A stretch of 64,000 nt of DNA from Rhodanobacteraceae bacterium (GCA_016717705.1 JADKFD010000016.1:1-64000), one strand, 5' to 3'; numbered from the stretch's first letter, positions 43,501 through 54,731 are shown. A program made the numbers and translations. Notes: generated by a model not told the origin, from the letters alone.

Positions 43501-44755
43501 GCTGGAAATCGGCTTCGTCGTACAAGCGCACGGCAATGCCGGCGGACAGCCGTCCGCAGCGACCGGCGCGCTGGTTGGCCGAGGCCTGCGAGATCGGTTC
43601 GATCTGCAGCCGTTGCACCTTGGCGCGCTGGCTGTAGCGGTTGACGCGCGCAATGCCGCTGTCGATGACGAAGCGGATGCGCGGCACCGTGATCGAGGTT
43701 TCGGCGACATTGGTCGCCAGCACGATGCGCCGCTGGGCGCCGGGCCGGAATACCGCGTCCTGCGCGGCCGCGCTCAGCCGTGCATACAGCGGCAGCACTT
43801 CGGTGTGCGCGTAGCGACGCTGCTCCAGCGCCTTGTGCGCGTCGCGGATCTCGCGCTCGCCGGGCAGGAACACCAGGATGTCGCCGCGCGGATCTTCGCG
43901 ACTCAGTTCGTCGGCCGCCGCGGCAATCGAACGGTACAGCCCGTCGTCGCCACGCTCCTCGCGATCGCCCTCGATCGGCCGCCAGCGCATCTCCACCGGG
44001 TAGCCGCGGCCCTCCACCGAGATCACCGGCGCGTTGCCGAAATGGCGCGCGAAGCGCTCGGTGTCGATGGTCGCCGAGGTGATGATCACCTTCAGGTCCG
44101 GGCGCTTGGGCAGCAGCCGCTTGAGGTAGCCGAGCAGGAAGTCGATGTTGAGGCTGCGCTCGTGCGCCTCGTCGATGATCAGCGTGTCGTAGCGGCGCAG
44201 CATCCGATCGGACTGGGTTTCGGCCAGCAGGATGCCGTCGGTCATGAACTTGACCAGCGTGTCCTCGCCGATCTGGTCCTGGAAACGCACCGCAAATCCG
44301 ACAAGACTGCCCAGCGGCGACTTCAGCTCCTCGGCCACACGTCGCGAGATGCTCTTCGCCGCAATCCGGCGCGGCTGCGTGCAGCCGATCAGCCCGGTCA
44401 GTCCCCGCCCGGCGGCCAGGCACAGTTTCGGCAACTGCGTGGTCTTGCCGGAGCCGGTCTCGCCGGCCACCACCACGACCTGATGCGCCCGAATCGCTGC
44501 CGTGATCTCCTCGGCCTTGGCCGCGATCGGCAGTTCTTCCGGCACGCTGATCATTGGCACCCGGGCGCGCCGCGCATCGCCCTTCGCTGCCGAGGCCTCG
44601 ATCTGCTGGCCAAGTTTGGCGAGGCGCGCATCCGCATCCGCCGCATCCGCGCGCCAGCGATCGAGATCACCACGCAGGCGCGGAAAATCCGCGGCCATCG
44701 CCTGGTTCAGGCGGCGGCGGAGGTTTTTCAGTCTGTCGGTTGGATTCTCGGGCAC
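40513..44755 (-). CDS. hrpA: ATP-dependent RNA helicase HrpA, interrupted by repeat insertions
   Basis: DEAH-box helicase starting at GTG 44755. Walker A is VVVAGETGSGKTTQLPKLCL, the DEAH box is LIIDEAHERSLN, motif III is ITSATID and motif VI is ASANQRAGRCGRLSAGI. The helicase C and OB-fold regions and the DUF3418 tail follow. Two foreign stretches occur. At 42735-42955 about 75 extra residues (rich in Arg, Pro, Gly) are inserted in frame after LLLIVRERG. At 41037-41195 a G-rich inverted repeat breaks the frame after SALDRVIGG; the rest (TRTDFQALLVRVRQELGPEV to AKLVETLEPVK) is in another frame ending at 40513. The protein is probably truncated unless the assembly is wrong. Confidence 0.85.
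41037..41190. repeat. G-quadruplex inverted repeat inside hrpA
   Basis: The plus strand has G4-CA-G4-C-G4-C-G6 at 41037-41058. The opposite arm at 41163-41185 has C4-TG-C5-TG-C4-TG-C4, so the reverse strand carries four G tracts with 2-base loops. Further C-rich runs lie at 41129-41150. The element separates the two coding parts of hrpA. Confidence 0.8.
42735..42955. repeat. repeat-like insertion read in frame within hrpA
   Basis: Contains repeated CCTGTCCGGAGT units (about 42827 and 42914) and inverted stretches such as GGACCCCGGAC and GTCCGGAGTCC. It encodes low-complexity sequence absent from HrpA as I know the family. Coding frame is kept through it. Confidence 0.55.
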
Positions 44756-44779
44756 AGTTTGTGAGTTCGGCTAAGTGCA

Positions 44780-45078
44780 TTTGTCCGCAAAGGACGCAAA
44801 GAACGCAAAGGAGAGCGGTTAAATCAAGGAACGCGGCTCGGTCGGTTTGTATGAGCTCTGGTCGCCCTTGTCGATGCACTTACTCGCGCATTGAACCGGG
44901 TTCGTAGGTCACGTTGCCCGCGTTGCGGGCTACGTGACAGGTATTCCGATGTCACGTAGGTCTGCGGCCAACGTGACCTACTTTCAAAGAGCTGCGGTGT
45001 GTTCAGAAGAGCTAACCCTCACAGACTCACCCTTCATCCCTGCTTTCCTTTGCGTCCTTTGCGTTCTTTGCGGACAAG
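44780..45078. repeat. composite element: CGCAAAGGACG arms around a CACGTTG palindrome
   Basis: Outer arms CCGCAAAGGACGCAAAGAAC (44785) and GTTCTTTGCGGAC (45063) belong to the family at 17814. The inner palindrome 44904-44981 belongs to the family at 27239 and 40436. The right arm lies inside the 3' end of the hypothetical gene 44984-46225. Confidence 0.8.
44904..44981. repeat. CACGTTG-family palindrome, copy 3
   Basis: Arms GTAGGTCACGTTGCCCGC and GCGGCCAACGTGACCTAC, with an inner CGTTGCGGGCTACGTGAC hairpin. Nearly the same as copy 2. Confidence 0.85.
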
Positions 45079-46225
45079 AAATCTCCTGTCCTCGTTCAAT
45101 GGCGGACCGCCTCGTCGGCACCGCCAGATCCAGCCCATCCGCGCTCAACACCACCCGCTCCAGCCGCTCGATGGTCCACCCGCGCTCGGCCGCTTCCTTG
45201 CGAAAGCGCCCAATCGCTCCTGCCGACAACGGATAGCGATGCTCAATGATGCCGCCCAAGACATCGACCAAAGTGAACGCCAGCGCACCCAGGCCCGGCG
45301 CCTCGTGCAGCAAGGCGCGTACCGGCGTACCGTCGGCCACGCTCTCGATGACGAAATCGTCGCTCTGCCGCGAGCACGCGTGCTCGGTTTCGACCTGCGG
45401 TAGGCGCACGCGAACAGCAATGCCGTGGGCGGCGAGCAGGCCTTGCAACTGGCGGAATTCGTGGAGTTTTTCGACGTAGGACTGCAACCGGGTATCGGAA
45501 TCAGCGTCGAGCTTGCGCGCATGCAGCGAGTAGGGTTCAAACGCCAGCCAGACGGCGTCGTCATCGAGTTTCAACGACTGTCCCAGCGGGCTGATGACTT
45601 CGATCTCGCGCGGCGGCTTCCCGTACAACAACTCCTCGATCAGCTGCCAGGCGCAGCCGAAACCGACGTGCTCCAGTTGCGCCGCCATCATCGCCGACAA
45701 GTCCATCAGGGACATCAGGCGCACGTGTTCGAAGGCCACGCCAAGATCGCGATGCAGCTCGTAAACCACCGCAGCGTCGGCCAGCCCCTGATCGTAAAGT
45801 GCGCTTTCCAGTAGCTCGCTGGCGGCGACGATGGCCTCGGCGCCACCCGTGATCGCAATCGGAATGATGTAGAGCGTGCCGCCGCCGATCGCGGGTTCTG
45901 GCTCCAGCAGAGCCGTCGGCATGCGTCCGTCCAGTTCGCACAAGGTCAGGCATTGGCCGGCATCGACGCCATGGCGTTGCCCGGCAACGAACAGATTCGA
46001 CAATTCCTGGTACAGCGGAAATCCACGCCGGAGCAGTTGCGCCGGATCGTAGAGCGCTGCCGACCAGACGAAACCGTAGTCGTGCTCAGGCGGCAGGAAG
46101 CGCGCCAACTGCGCGCCCATCGCCGCGTTCAGGCCTTCGGCCGTCGCGCGCGTCAGCATCTGCCGCTGCGGCAGCGCGCCAGCGACCGGCTCCAGCGCCA
46201 GCACACCCATCCACATCGTCGCCAT
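44984..46225 (-). CDS. hypothetical protein with repeat-encoded C-terminus
   Basis: 413 residues from ATG 46225; ATG 46216 is equally possible. I do not recognise the family. No signal peptide or membrane helix is evident. Segments such as GGTLYIIPIAITGGAEAIVA, VYELHRDLGVAFEHVRLMSL and GFGCAWQLIEELLYGKPPRE suggest a soluble alpha/beta protein. The natural protein seems to end near LAVPTRRSAIERG (about 45095). The last 35 or so residues (CPQRTQRTQRKAG and following) are encoded by the CGCAAAGGACG repeat, as if its insertion removed the stop codon. Confidence 0.6.
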   Translation of the reverse strand: MATMWMGVLALEPVAGALPQRQMLTRATAEGLNAAMGAQLARFLPPEHDYGFVWSAALYDPAQLLRRGFPLYQELSNLFVAGQRHGVDAGQCLTLCELDGRMPTALLEPEPAIGGGTLYIIPIAITGGAEAIVAASELLESALYDQGLADAAVVYELHRDLGVAFEHVRLMSLMDLSAMMAAQLEHVGFGCAWQLIEELLYGKPPREIEVISPLGQSLKLDDDAVWLAFEPYSLHARKLDADSDTRLQSYVEKLHEFRQLQGLLAAHGIAVRVRLPQVETEHACSRQSDDFVIESVADGTPVRALLHEAPGLGALAFTLVDVLGGIIEHRYPLSAGAIGRFRKEAAERGWTIERLERVVLSADGLDLAVPTRRSAIERGQEISCPQRTQRTQRKAGMKGESVRVSSSEHTAAL

Positions 46226-46289
46226 CGTCGATCCGGCAAATCCCACAGGGGCGCGCACGATAGCGCAGGGTGGTGGTGCGTGGCGTCTG

Positions 46290-46392
46290 TGCGGGAGCGG
46301 AGGCACGGGGCCGGGGGGGCGGGGTCAACGTGCTCGGCGCGCGGACCGTCGCCTCTGCCCTCATGCCCTCGTGCCCTCCTCGCCTCCCCCCG
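46290..46392. repeat. G-rich inverted repeat upstream of the thiolase
   Basis: Left arm GAGGCACGGGG followed by G7 and G4 tracts (46300-46324). Right arm CCCTCGTGCCCTCC with C-rich extension (46369-46391). Same architecture as the elements at 21601 and 24567. Confidence 0.65.
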
Positions 46393-47652
46393 CTAAACTG
46401 ACGCCCCGCCGCCGAGCCGCCGCCATGTCCGACCGCCGTCCACTGGCCGCGATACTCGGCGGCCTGCGCCTGCCGTTCTGTCGCCAGAACACTGCGTACA
46501 CCGATCTTGGCAATCTGGCGCTGGGCACCGAGGTGGTCAGTCGGCTGGTCGATCGCTTTGGTCTCAAGGGCATGGAGCTGGGCGAACTGGCCTTCGGAGC
46601 CGTGCTCAAGCATTCGCGCGACTGGAACATCGCGCGCGAAATTGCGCTCGGATCGGGCCTGGCCAACACCACGCCCGGCCTGACGCTGCAGCGCGCCTGC
46701 GGCACCGGGTTCGAATCGGCGATCGTCATCGCCAACAAGATCGCGTTGGGGCAGATCCGCGTCGGCATCGGCGGCGGCAGCGACAGTGCCAGCGAAGTAC
46801 CGCTGGTGCTCAATCAGTCGCTCAACGCGCGCTTCCTGGCCGCGGCCCGCGCGAAGTCACTGGGCGAACGCATGCGTGCGTTCAAGGGCTTTCGGCTGCG
46901 CGAATTGAAGCCGGTGGCGCCGGCCATCGGCGAGCCGCGCACCGGCAAGAGCATGGGCGAGCACTGCGAGATGATGGCCAAGACCTGGGGCATCAGTCGC
47001 AAGGATCAGGACCAGTTCGCCTGCGATAGCCATCACAAAGCGCACATTGCCTATGAGCGCGGCTTCTACGATGACCTGGTCTCGCCGTTCCGCAGCGTCA
47101 AGCGCGACAACGTGCTGCGTCCCGACACGACGATGGACAAGCTGGCCACACTGAAACCGGCCTTCGATCGCAAGTCTGGCCTCGGCACGCTGACCGCCGG
47201 CAATTCGACACCGCTGACCGATGGCGCCAGCGCGCTGCTGCTGGCGGCGCCCGATTGGGCGCGCGCCGAAGGCCACGAAATCGTCGCCGAACTGGTCGAC
47301 GCCGAGGTCTCGGCGGTCGACTTCATCGGCGGCGAAGGCCTGTTGATGGCGCCGACGCTGGCGGTGTCGCGCCTGCTGCAGCGCAACGGGTTGGGTTTTG
47401 CGGACTTCGATCTGTTCGAGATCCATGAGGCCTTCGCAGCGCAAGCGCTGTGTACGCTGGCGGCCTTCGAATCCGACGGCTATTGCCGCGAGCGCCTGTC
47501 CCTGCCCCAGGCCCTGGGCGCAATCGACCGCAGCAAGCTCAACATCGCCGGCGGCAGCCTGGCCATCGGCCATCCCTTCGCTGCCACCGGCGCGCGCATG
47601 TTGGCCGGCGCAGCGAAACTGCTGAAGGAGATCGGCGGCGGTCGCGTGCTGA

Positions 47653-49326
<1,674 letters not shown>

Positions 49327-49353
49327 TGGATGCGTCCTCGTTGTTGTAAACGG

Positions 49354-49443
49354 ACGGGCGCCCTTCGACATGAAGGCCAGACCTCATCGAGCGTGACCCC
49401 GCAGGAAACAGCACACCAGCGGGATTGCAGCGCCCCTCGACAA
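49354..49443 (-). ncRNA. probable SAH riboswitch upstream of ahcY
   Basis: On the reverse strand GTCGAGGGGCGCTGCAATCC is followed by a CCCGC...GCGGG hairpin, then GCTCGATGAGG, then GGGCGCCC. GGGCGC can pair with GCGCCC and TCGAG with CTCGA, the nested arrangement of the S-adenosylhomocysteine riboswitch, whose consensus core is GAGG-GCGCUGC. It ends about 28 bp before the ahcY ATG, exactly where this class is found. High SAH would switch ahcY on. Confidence 0.65.
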
Positions 49444-49451
49444 GCGGATCG

Positions 49452-49477
49452 GCCAGCGGAGCTTTCGCTGCGCTGGC
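49452..49477. repeat. hairpin ahead of the SAH riboswitch
   Basis: GCCAGCG and CGCTGGC arms around AGCTTTCGCT. It lies between a TAGAAT -10-like box (reverse strand, about 49490) and the riboswitch. The region 49478-49850 holds no gene I can support; the open frames there are GC-driven. Confidence 0.4.
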
Positions 49478-49850
49478 GCGAGGGGGCGGATTCTATCTCT
49501 TATTCGCGATGAAGCGATGAATGCGCCGCAGCGGGCCTTTAGCCGGGCTTAAGAAGTCCGACGAGCACCGCAGACGCCAACGTGGCGCGGCTCCGTCGCG
49601 CCCGGTGCAGGCCAGCGCCTGGGTGCAGTTCGCGCCGGCGGACGCCGCTCCTCGCAGAATCCCACCAGAGCGCCGGGCGCCTCGCGCATCACCACCTTCG
49701 CATGTCCGGGTTCATTCGACGCGAGGACCCGGCCTGTCACGGCGATCGGAGGCGACGGACCCTTGCATCGCGAACTGCAGATTTCGCACGACTCCCAGGT
49801 CGCGCACGTATGCTGAGCGCAATGCTGCCGCCAGCGAACTGGATACGGAC

Positions 49851-50234
49851 ATGATCGACAGCGATCTCGCCAGACAGGTGCTGCTCGGACTGACCGCCCT
49901 GGTGTTCGCCGCACTGGCCTTGCGCACCTGGTGGGTGCCGGACACGGTGGCGCGCGAATTGGGCTATGGCGTGTCGGATGCCAATGGCTACAGCGAACTG
50001 CACGCGATCTATGTCGGCTTGTGGCTGATGCATGCCGCCCTCGGCTTGTGGGCGGCGCTGCACGTCGATCAGGCCGTGTTGGGCGACATCCTGGCGCTGC
50101 TGCTACTGGGACAACCGCTCGGACGGCTGATCGCGGCACCCAGGTTCGGACTGCCGCGCGGGCCGTTGCTGGCTTTTTTCGCGTTGGAGGTGATTGGGGG
50201 CCTGGCACTGCTCGCGGTGCGCCCCGGTGATTGA
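49851..50234 (+). CDS. DUF4345-like small membrane protein
   Basis: 127-residue protein with four hydrophobic segments: about residues 8-26 (VLLGLTALVFAALALRTWWV), 50-72 (ELHAIYVGLWLMHAALGLWA), 76-92 (ILALLLLGQPLGRLI) and 104-122 (LLAFFALEVIGGLALLAV). ELGYGVSDANGYSELHAIYV is the conserved core of this family. ATG 49851 is chosen; the longer upstream frame is Arg/Pro-rich and unlike a protein. Function unknown. Confidence 0.75.
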   Translation: MIDSDLARQVLLGLTALVFAALALRTWWVPDTVARELGYGVSDANGYSELHAIYVGLWLMHAALGLWAALHVDQAVLGDILALLLLGQPLGRLIAAPRFGLPRGPLLAFFALEVIGGLALLAVRPGD

Positions 50235-50284
50235 CAGGGTGTCTGCCGGGACACTGGGCTCTTGTACAGTTCATCGCGCGACGA

Positions 50285-50962
50285 TCAGTTCTGTATCCGG
50301 AACGTCACCGGCACACTGGCCCAGGCCGACCTTGGCGCACCATCGACGGTGTACGGCTGGAAGCGCCAACGCTTGAGGGCATTGATCGCTGCGCGCTCGA
50401 AATTGCGATTGCGGCTGCCGCCGATGACCTCGATGGTCTGCGGCATTCCGGACGCATCGACCAGCACGCGCAACAGCACATCGCCCTCGATGCCCTTGGC
50501 CAGTTCGCGGCGCGGATAGGCCGGCGGGGGCCCGCTCAACACCTTGAGCGTCAGCAGGATGCCCTGCCCGAGGCCCGGGTCAGTCGTCGATCCGGAATCG
50601 AACTCGCCCTGCGGCAGCACCGGCGTTTCGGTCGAGGTGTCCAGCACGATTTCGGTGGTCGTGGTCACCGGCGTTGACCGCGGTTGCGGCACCACCGTGG
50701 GCGGCGGCGCAACCACCTGCAGATTGACCGGGGGTGGCGGCACTGTGATCGGCGGCGGCGGCAGCGGTGGCGGCTCGGGCAGTCGAACCACTTCCATCGG
50801 TACGAAGACGTCGTCCGGCTTGGCGACCGACAGCGACATCGGTTCGCGCGGCAGCAACACCATGCCCAGAACCATCAGGTGCAGCAGCAAGACACCGGCA
50901 AACGCCAACACGCGCTTGCCGTCGATCGTCCAGCGAGGAATCTGTCGAACCGCGTAAACCAT
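50285..50962 (-). CDS. tonB: energy transducer TonB
   Basis: 225-residue inner-membrane protein that couples the proton gradient to outer-membrane receptors. One N-terminal helix (VLAFAGVLLLHLMVLGMVLL) contains the His seen in TonB helices. A Pro-rich spacer (LPEPPPLPPPPITVPPPPVN) crosses the periplasm. The C-terminal domain has PAYPRRELAKGIEGDVLLRV and NFERAAINALKRWRFQPYTV. No exbB/exbD is adjacent. It could energise the pectin receptor in this window, but that is not shown. Confidence 0.92.
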   Translation of the reverse strand: MVYAVRQIPRWTIDGKRVLAFAGVLLLHLMVLGMVLLPREPMSLSVAKPDDVFVPMEVVRLPEPPPLPPPPITVPPPPVNLQVVAPPPTVVPQPRSTPVTTTTEIVLDTSTETPVLPQGEFDSGSTTDPGLGQGILLTLKVLSGPPPAYPRRELAKGIEGDVLLRVLVDASGMPQTIEVIGGSRNRNFERAAINALKRWRFQPYTVDGAPRSAWASVPVTFRIQN

Positions 50963-51207
50963 GGCCCACCCCTGCCTTCCGGCACTTGCCCGACAATGCG
51001 GGCGATGGAATCAAGGTACGGGTCGTGGCGTAAGGCGGCGATGAATGGGGCATCGGCAGCAACCGTGTCTCGTCCGCGCCCACGATCTTGGCTGTCGTTG
51101 GCCCGCAGCGACTACGTGACGATCTCTGCAGCCGCCGAGCCCTTACGGGCCAACGTCACCGACGTCATCTGCAGGCTTGGCTTGTCGCTGCTTTCCAGGA
51201 GTCACTG

Positions 51208-51876
51208 ATGAGCGCAGATCTGGACACACTGCTGGCCGCAATCACGACGCGGGACTCGGCTCAAGCGACCGCATTGCTCGATGCCGATGCGGCGCTGGCC
51301 AACGCACGCACGCCGCAGGGAGTCTCGCTGGTGCTGTGGGCGCTCTATCACGGAATGCCCGAAGTGGCTCTGGCGATTGCCGCACGCAAGACCTCGCTGG
51401 ACATCTTCGAAGCCGCGGCGCTGGGACGCGTCGATTTGCTGCAGCAGTTGCTGGCTGCCGAGCCGCAGTCGGCAATGGCGCAAGCTGCCGATGGCTTCGG
51501 GGCGCTCGGACTGGCGGTGTTCTTCGGACATTTGCCGAGCGCCGCCGCGTTGCTCGCTGCCGGCGCCGACGCCGATCGCGCTGCCGACAATCCGATGCGC
51601 GTGGCGCCGATCCACTCGGCCTGCGCCAGGGCGGATGAAGCACTGGCGTGCCGCCTGGTGCACCTGCTGCTGGCCTTCGGCGCCGACCCGAACGCCCGGC
51701 AGCAGGCGGGGTGGACGCCGCTGCACGCCGCCGCGCATCGCAATCAGGCGCGCTTGATCGCCGTGTTGCTGTTGGGCGGCGCCGATCCATCGCTGCGCAA
51801 TGAGGCCGGCATGAGCGCAATCGATCTGGCGCGCAACGAGGGCAAAGCCGCGGCGCTGGCGGCGCTGGTCTTGTAG
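51208..51876 (+). CDS. ankyrin-repeat protein
   Basis: 222-residue soluble protein. ATG 51208 has CCAGGAG upstream. Ankyrin-like units occur at about residues 5-35 (LLAAITTRDSAQATALLDAD), 70-100 (IFEAAALGRVDLLQQLLAAE) and 105-130 (GFGALGLAVFFGHLPSAAAL). The best two are at 145-215 (HLLLAFGADPNARQQAGWTP, LHAAAHRNQARLIAVLLLGG). No signal peptide. Likely a protein-protein interaction module; partner unknown. Confidence 0.85.
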   Translation: MSADLDTLLAAITTRDSAQATALLDADAALANARTPQGVSLVLWALYHGMPEVALAIAARKTSLDIFEAAALGRVDLLQQLLAAEPQSAMAQAADGFGALGLAVFFGHLPSAAALLAAGADADRAADNPMRVAPIHSACARADEALACRLVHLLLAFGADPNARQQAGWTPLHAAAHRNQARLIAVLLLGGADPSLRNEAGMSAIDLARNEGKAAALAALVL

Positions 51877-52010
51877 CTTGGGCACCGCTCTTGTGCCCAA
51901 CGGTCGCGCCGCCTGCCTTGGGCAGATGACGCGCTGCCCTACCTACGTTTGGCGCCCCTTTTTGACGGATCGCGCGGCAATAATCGACCACCCCGAATCC
52001 AGGTGCGCGC

Positions 52011-53501
52011 ATGACCGCCAACCCGCAACTGCTGACCACTTTCGCGATCTACCTGGTCGGCATGCTCGGCATCGGCTTCTGGGCCTGGCGTCGTACGCGC
52101 TCCTTCGATGACTACATCCTCGGCGGACGCAGTTTGAATCCGCTGGTGACGGCGCTGTCGACCGGCGCTTCCGACATGAGCGGCTGGCTGCTGATGGGCC
52201 TGCCCGGTGCACTCTATGCATCCGGACTGGCGGAATCCTGGATCGTCATCGGCCTGATCCTCGGTGCCTGGATGAACTGGCGCTTTGTCGCCGGCCCCTT
52301 GCGTGTCTATACCGAGCGCGCCGGCAACTCGTTGACGCTACCCGATTACTTTACTCACCGTTTCGAGGACAAGCAGCGCTTGCTGCGGGTGCTGTCGGCG
52401 CTGGTGATCCTGGTGTTCTTCGCCATCTATTCGGCTTCCGGCATCGTCGCCGGCGCGCGCCTGTTCGAGAGCACCTTCGGTCTGCCCTACCAGAGTGCAC
52501 TGTGGGCGGGCGCAGCCGTCACCATCGCCTACACGCTGATCGGCGGCTTCCTTGCAGTGAGCTGGACCGACACCGTCCAGGGCACGCTGATGATCCTGGC
52601 GCTGCTGATCACACCGTTGGTGGTGATCGTCGCCAGCGGCGGCCCCATCGATGCCTATGCCACCATCGCGAAGCTACACCCGTCGCGCGCCGACTGGTTT
52701 GCCGGCACCAGCGTCACCGGCATCGTCTCCCTGATGGCCTGGGGCCTCGGCTACGTCGGCCAACCGCACATCCTGGCGCGCTTCATGGCGGCCGAATCGC
52801 TGGCCGCGATACGGCCCGCCCGGCGCATCGGCATGAGCTGGATGGTGCTGTGCCTGATCGGTGCCGTTGCGGTCGGCTTCTACGCCAACGCCTGGTACGC
52901 GACGCATCCGGAACAGGCCGCACTGGTCGACGCCAACCCCGAGCGCGTGTTCATCCTGCTGGCACAGCAGTTGTTCAATCCGTGGATTGCCGGCGTGCTG
53001 CTGTCGGCGGTACTGGCGGCGATCATGAGCACACTGTCGTGCCAGCTGCTGGTGTGTTCGAGCGCGCTCACCGAGGATCTGTACAAGGCCTTCCTGCGCA
53101 AGCAGGCGAGCCAGCGTGAATTGATCTGGGTCGGCCGCAGTGCGTTGCTGGCGGTGGCGCTTGTGGCAATCGGTCTGGCCAGCAATCCGGAAAATCGCGT
53201 GCTCGATCTGGTGTCCTACGCCTGGGCCGGCTTTGGCGCAGCCTTCGGGCCAGTGGTCGTCCTGTCGCTGTACTGGCGCGCGATGACTCGCAACGGCGCA
53301 CTGGCCGGGATGTTGGTCGGCGCGATCACCGTACTGGTATGGAAGCAGTACGCCTGGTTCGGGCTGTATGAAATGGTGCCCGGATTCGCATTGGCGTGCC
53401 TGGCGATCATCGTCGTCAGCCGACTCGGCAAAGCGCCAGACTCCGAGGTCACCGCGCGCTTTGTTCGAGTTCAGGGCGAACTGGGCGCGATGAAATACTA
53501 G
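52011..53501 (+). CDS. putP: sodium/proline symporter PutP
   Basis: 496-residue sodium:solute symporter with about 13 membrane helices. The N-terminal region has SFDDYILGGRSLNPLVTALS and GASDMSGWLLMGLPGALYAS, which contain sodium-site residues of PutP. GLGYVGQPHILARFMAAESL and LLSAVLAAIMSTLSCQLLVC are family signatures. Length matches E. coli PutP. No putA is adjacent. Confidence 0.93.
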   Translation: MTANPQLLTTFAIYLVGMLGIGFWAWRRTRSFDDYILGGRSLNPLVTALSTGASDMSGWLLMGLPGALYASGLAESWIVIGLILGAWMNWRFVAGPLRVYTERAGNSLTLPDYFTHRFEDKQRLLRVLSALVILVFFAIYSASGIVAGARLFESTFGLPYQSALWAGAAVTIAYTLIGGFLAVSWTDTVQGTLMILALLITPLVVIVASGGPIDAYATIAKLHPSRADWFAGTSVTGIVSLMAWGLGYVGQPHILARFMAAESLAAIRPARRIGMSWMVLCLIGAVAVGFYANAWYATHPEQAALVDANPERVFILLAQQLFNPWIAGVLLSAVLAAIMSTLSCQLLVCSSALTEDLYKAFLRKQASQRELIWVGRSALLAVALVAIGLASNPENRVLDLVSYAWAGFGAAFGPVVVLSLYWRAMTRNGALAGMLVGAITVLVWKQYAWFGLYEMVPGFALACLAIIVVSRLGKAPDSEVTARFVRVQGELGAMKY

Positions 53502-53766
53502 CTAGGTGACCCAGTGAACATCCGGCGGCTCGCAAAAGATTGTCCGCAGGGCCCGTGTGTGGCTGGTCGCATTGAATCGCATCTGGCCTGATTGCACCGG
53601 AGCTGAACGCGCCCGGCCAAGCCGCCTGCTGCAAACTGAATATTCAGATGTCGCCAATGGACCGCCTGCCAGGTTGCGCCGATGCTCGGCAGCGAACACT
53701 TTCATCGACGACGGCGTGGGGGACGTCGCGACGATGACCCAAGTTCCCCCGCAAGGAGCCCGTAAC

Positions 53767-54168
53767 ATGCGCAAGACCCTGATCGGATGTGCCCTGCTGC
53801 TCGCCCTGCCGATGACCGCTTCGGCCTCCGATATCTGTGCCGATATCGACCAGGTTTCCCAGGGCTGGGATGCACTGTCGACCCTGGTCGATGAGACCGA
53901 GGGCGATGGTTTCAGTGCCGACGAAGTCGCCCAGATTGAACAGGCGGTAGCCTCGCTCACCGAGGGCAGCGCGGCGCTGGCCGGCCTGCTGCAGGGCGCC
54001 GGCAACGAACATCAGGTGGCTCTGGGCAAGGAACTGGAGGAAGTGCTCAAGGAATTCGCGAGCCTCGACGGCTCCGCCGAAGTTGATTACGTTGTCGGCG
54101 CCATCGACGACGTGACCAATGCCGTCGATGCGGTCACCGAAGACTGCGACGCGGCTCACGGCGAATAG
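53767..54168 (+). CDS. small secreted hypothetical protein
   Basis: 133 residues from ATG 53767, with AAGGAG upstream. A clear signal peptide (MRKTLIGCALLLALPMTASA) precedes an acidic, helical mature protein with two cysteines (ICADIDQ and EDCDAA) that could form a disulfide. I do not recognise the family. The 265 bp before it (53502-53766) show no other gene. Confidence 0.65.
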   Translation: MRKTLIGCALLLALPMTASASDICADIDQVSQGWDALSTLVDETEGDGFSADEVAQIEQAVASLTEGSAALAGLLQGAGNEHQVALGKELEEVLKEFASLDGSAEVDYVVGAIDDVTNAVDAVTEDCDAAHGE

Positions 54169-54200
54169 AAAGATCGCTGATTTTGCCGATTCAGGACCGG

Positions 54201-54255
54201 GTGAGAGCGCCCCTCGCGATACGGACGCTCTGCCGCGCGGAAAGGGCGCTCTCAC
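54201..54255 (+). terminator. long hairpin after the small secreted protein
   Basis: GTGAGAGCGCCC and GGGCGCTCTCAC form a perfect 12-bp stem around a loop of about 31 bp. No T tract. Terminator or repeat. Confidence 0.45.
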
Positions 54256-54381
54256 TCTGAACGACATTGCAATCGAAGGCCTCCGCGGCTGGCGCCAACT
54301 CCATGCTGCCGCGGAGTCAGCTAAGATGTACCGAACGGCTCATGTGCAGCCGTCGAAAACGAATTCCGAGGAGGGAAACCC

Positions 54382-54681
54382 GTGATCTTTCGTCTGTCCG
54401 CCGCGCTGGTCCTTGCACTCAGCGCTTTTGCAGTCCAGGCCCAGCAGGCCGTCAATCCCAAGCCCTTGACCGACGAGGAGCGTGCCGAAATCAACGCCCA
54501 GCGCCGCGCCGGCTGCAAGGCGCATGGCGAGAACCTGAAGATGCTGCAGGGCGACAATCCCTTGATGATCGAAGAGGGCGGCAAGCAGCGCGAGCTGACG
54601 CGTGCCGAGCGTGATGCGCAGATTGCCGACACGCAGAAGATTCTCCAGGACTACTGCGGCGAGAAGCCCAAAGGCAGCTGA
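54382..54681 (+). CDS. small secreted protein of unknown function
   Basis: 99 residues from GTG 54382, with GAGGAGGGA upstream. The signal peptide ends near AVQAQ. The mature part is charged, with CKAHGENLKMLQGDNP and a final DTQKILQDYCGEK. The two cysteines and spacing resemble the C-terminal part of DUF4124-type periplasmic proteins, but the DUF4124 core is missing. Function unknown. Confidence 0.65.
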   Translation: MIFRLSAALVLALSAFAVQAQQAVNPKPLTDEERAEINAQRRAGCKAHGENLKMLQGDNPLMIEEGGKQRELTRAERDAQIADTQKILQDYCGEKPKGS

Positions 54682-54703
54682 AAATACTCAAGTGCGAATG
54701 CCA

Positions 54704-54731
54704 GAGGCCCGCAATCGCGGGCCTCTTGTTG
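54704..54731 (+). terminator. rho-independent terminator
   Basis: AGAGGCCCGC-AATC-GCGGGCCTCT followed by TGTTGT, 23 bp after the stop of the small secreted gene. Good stem, modest T tract. Confidence 0.7.

Noticed and set aside
49521..49850. N-terminal extension of the DUF4345 protein from an upstream start
   Set aside because: The extra 110 residues are Arg/Pro/Ser-rich and precede a good ATG at 49851 that begins the conserved membrane protein.
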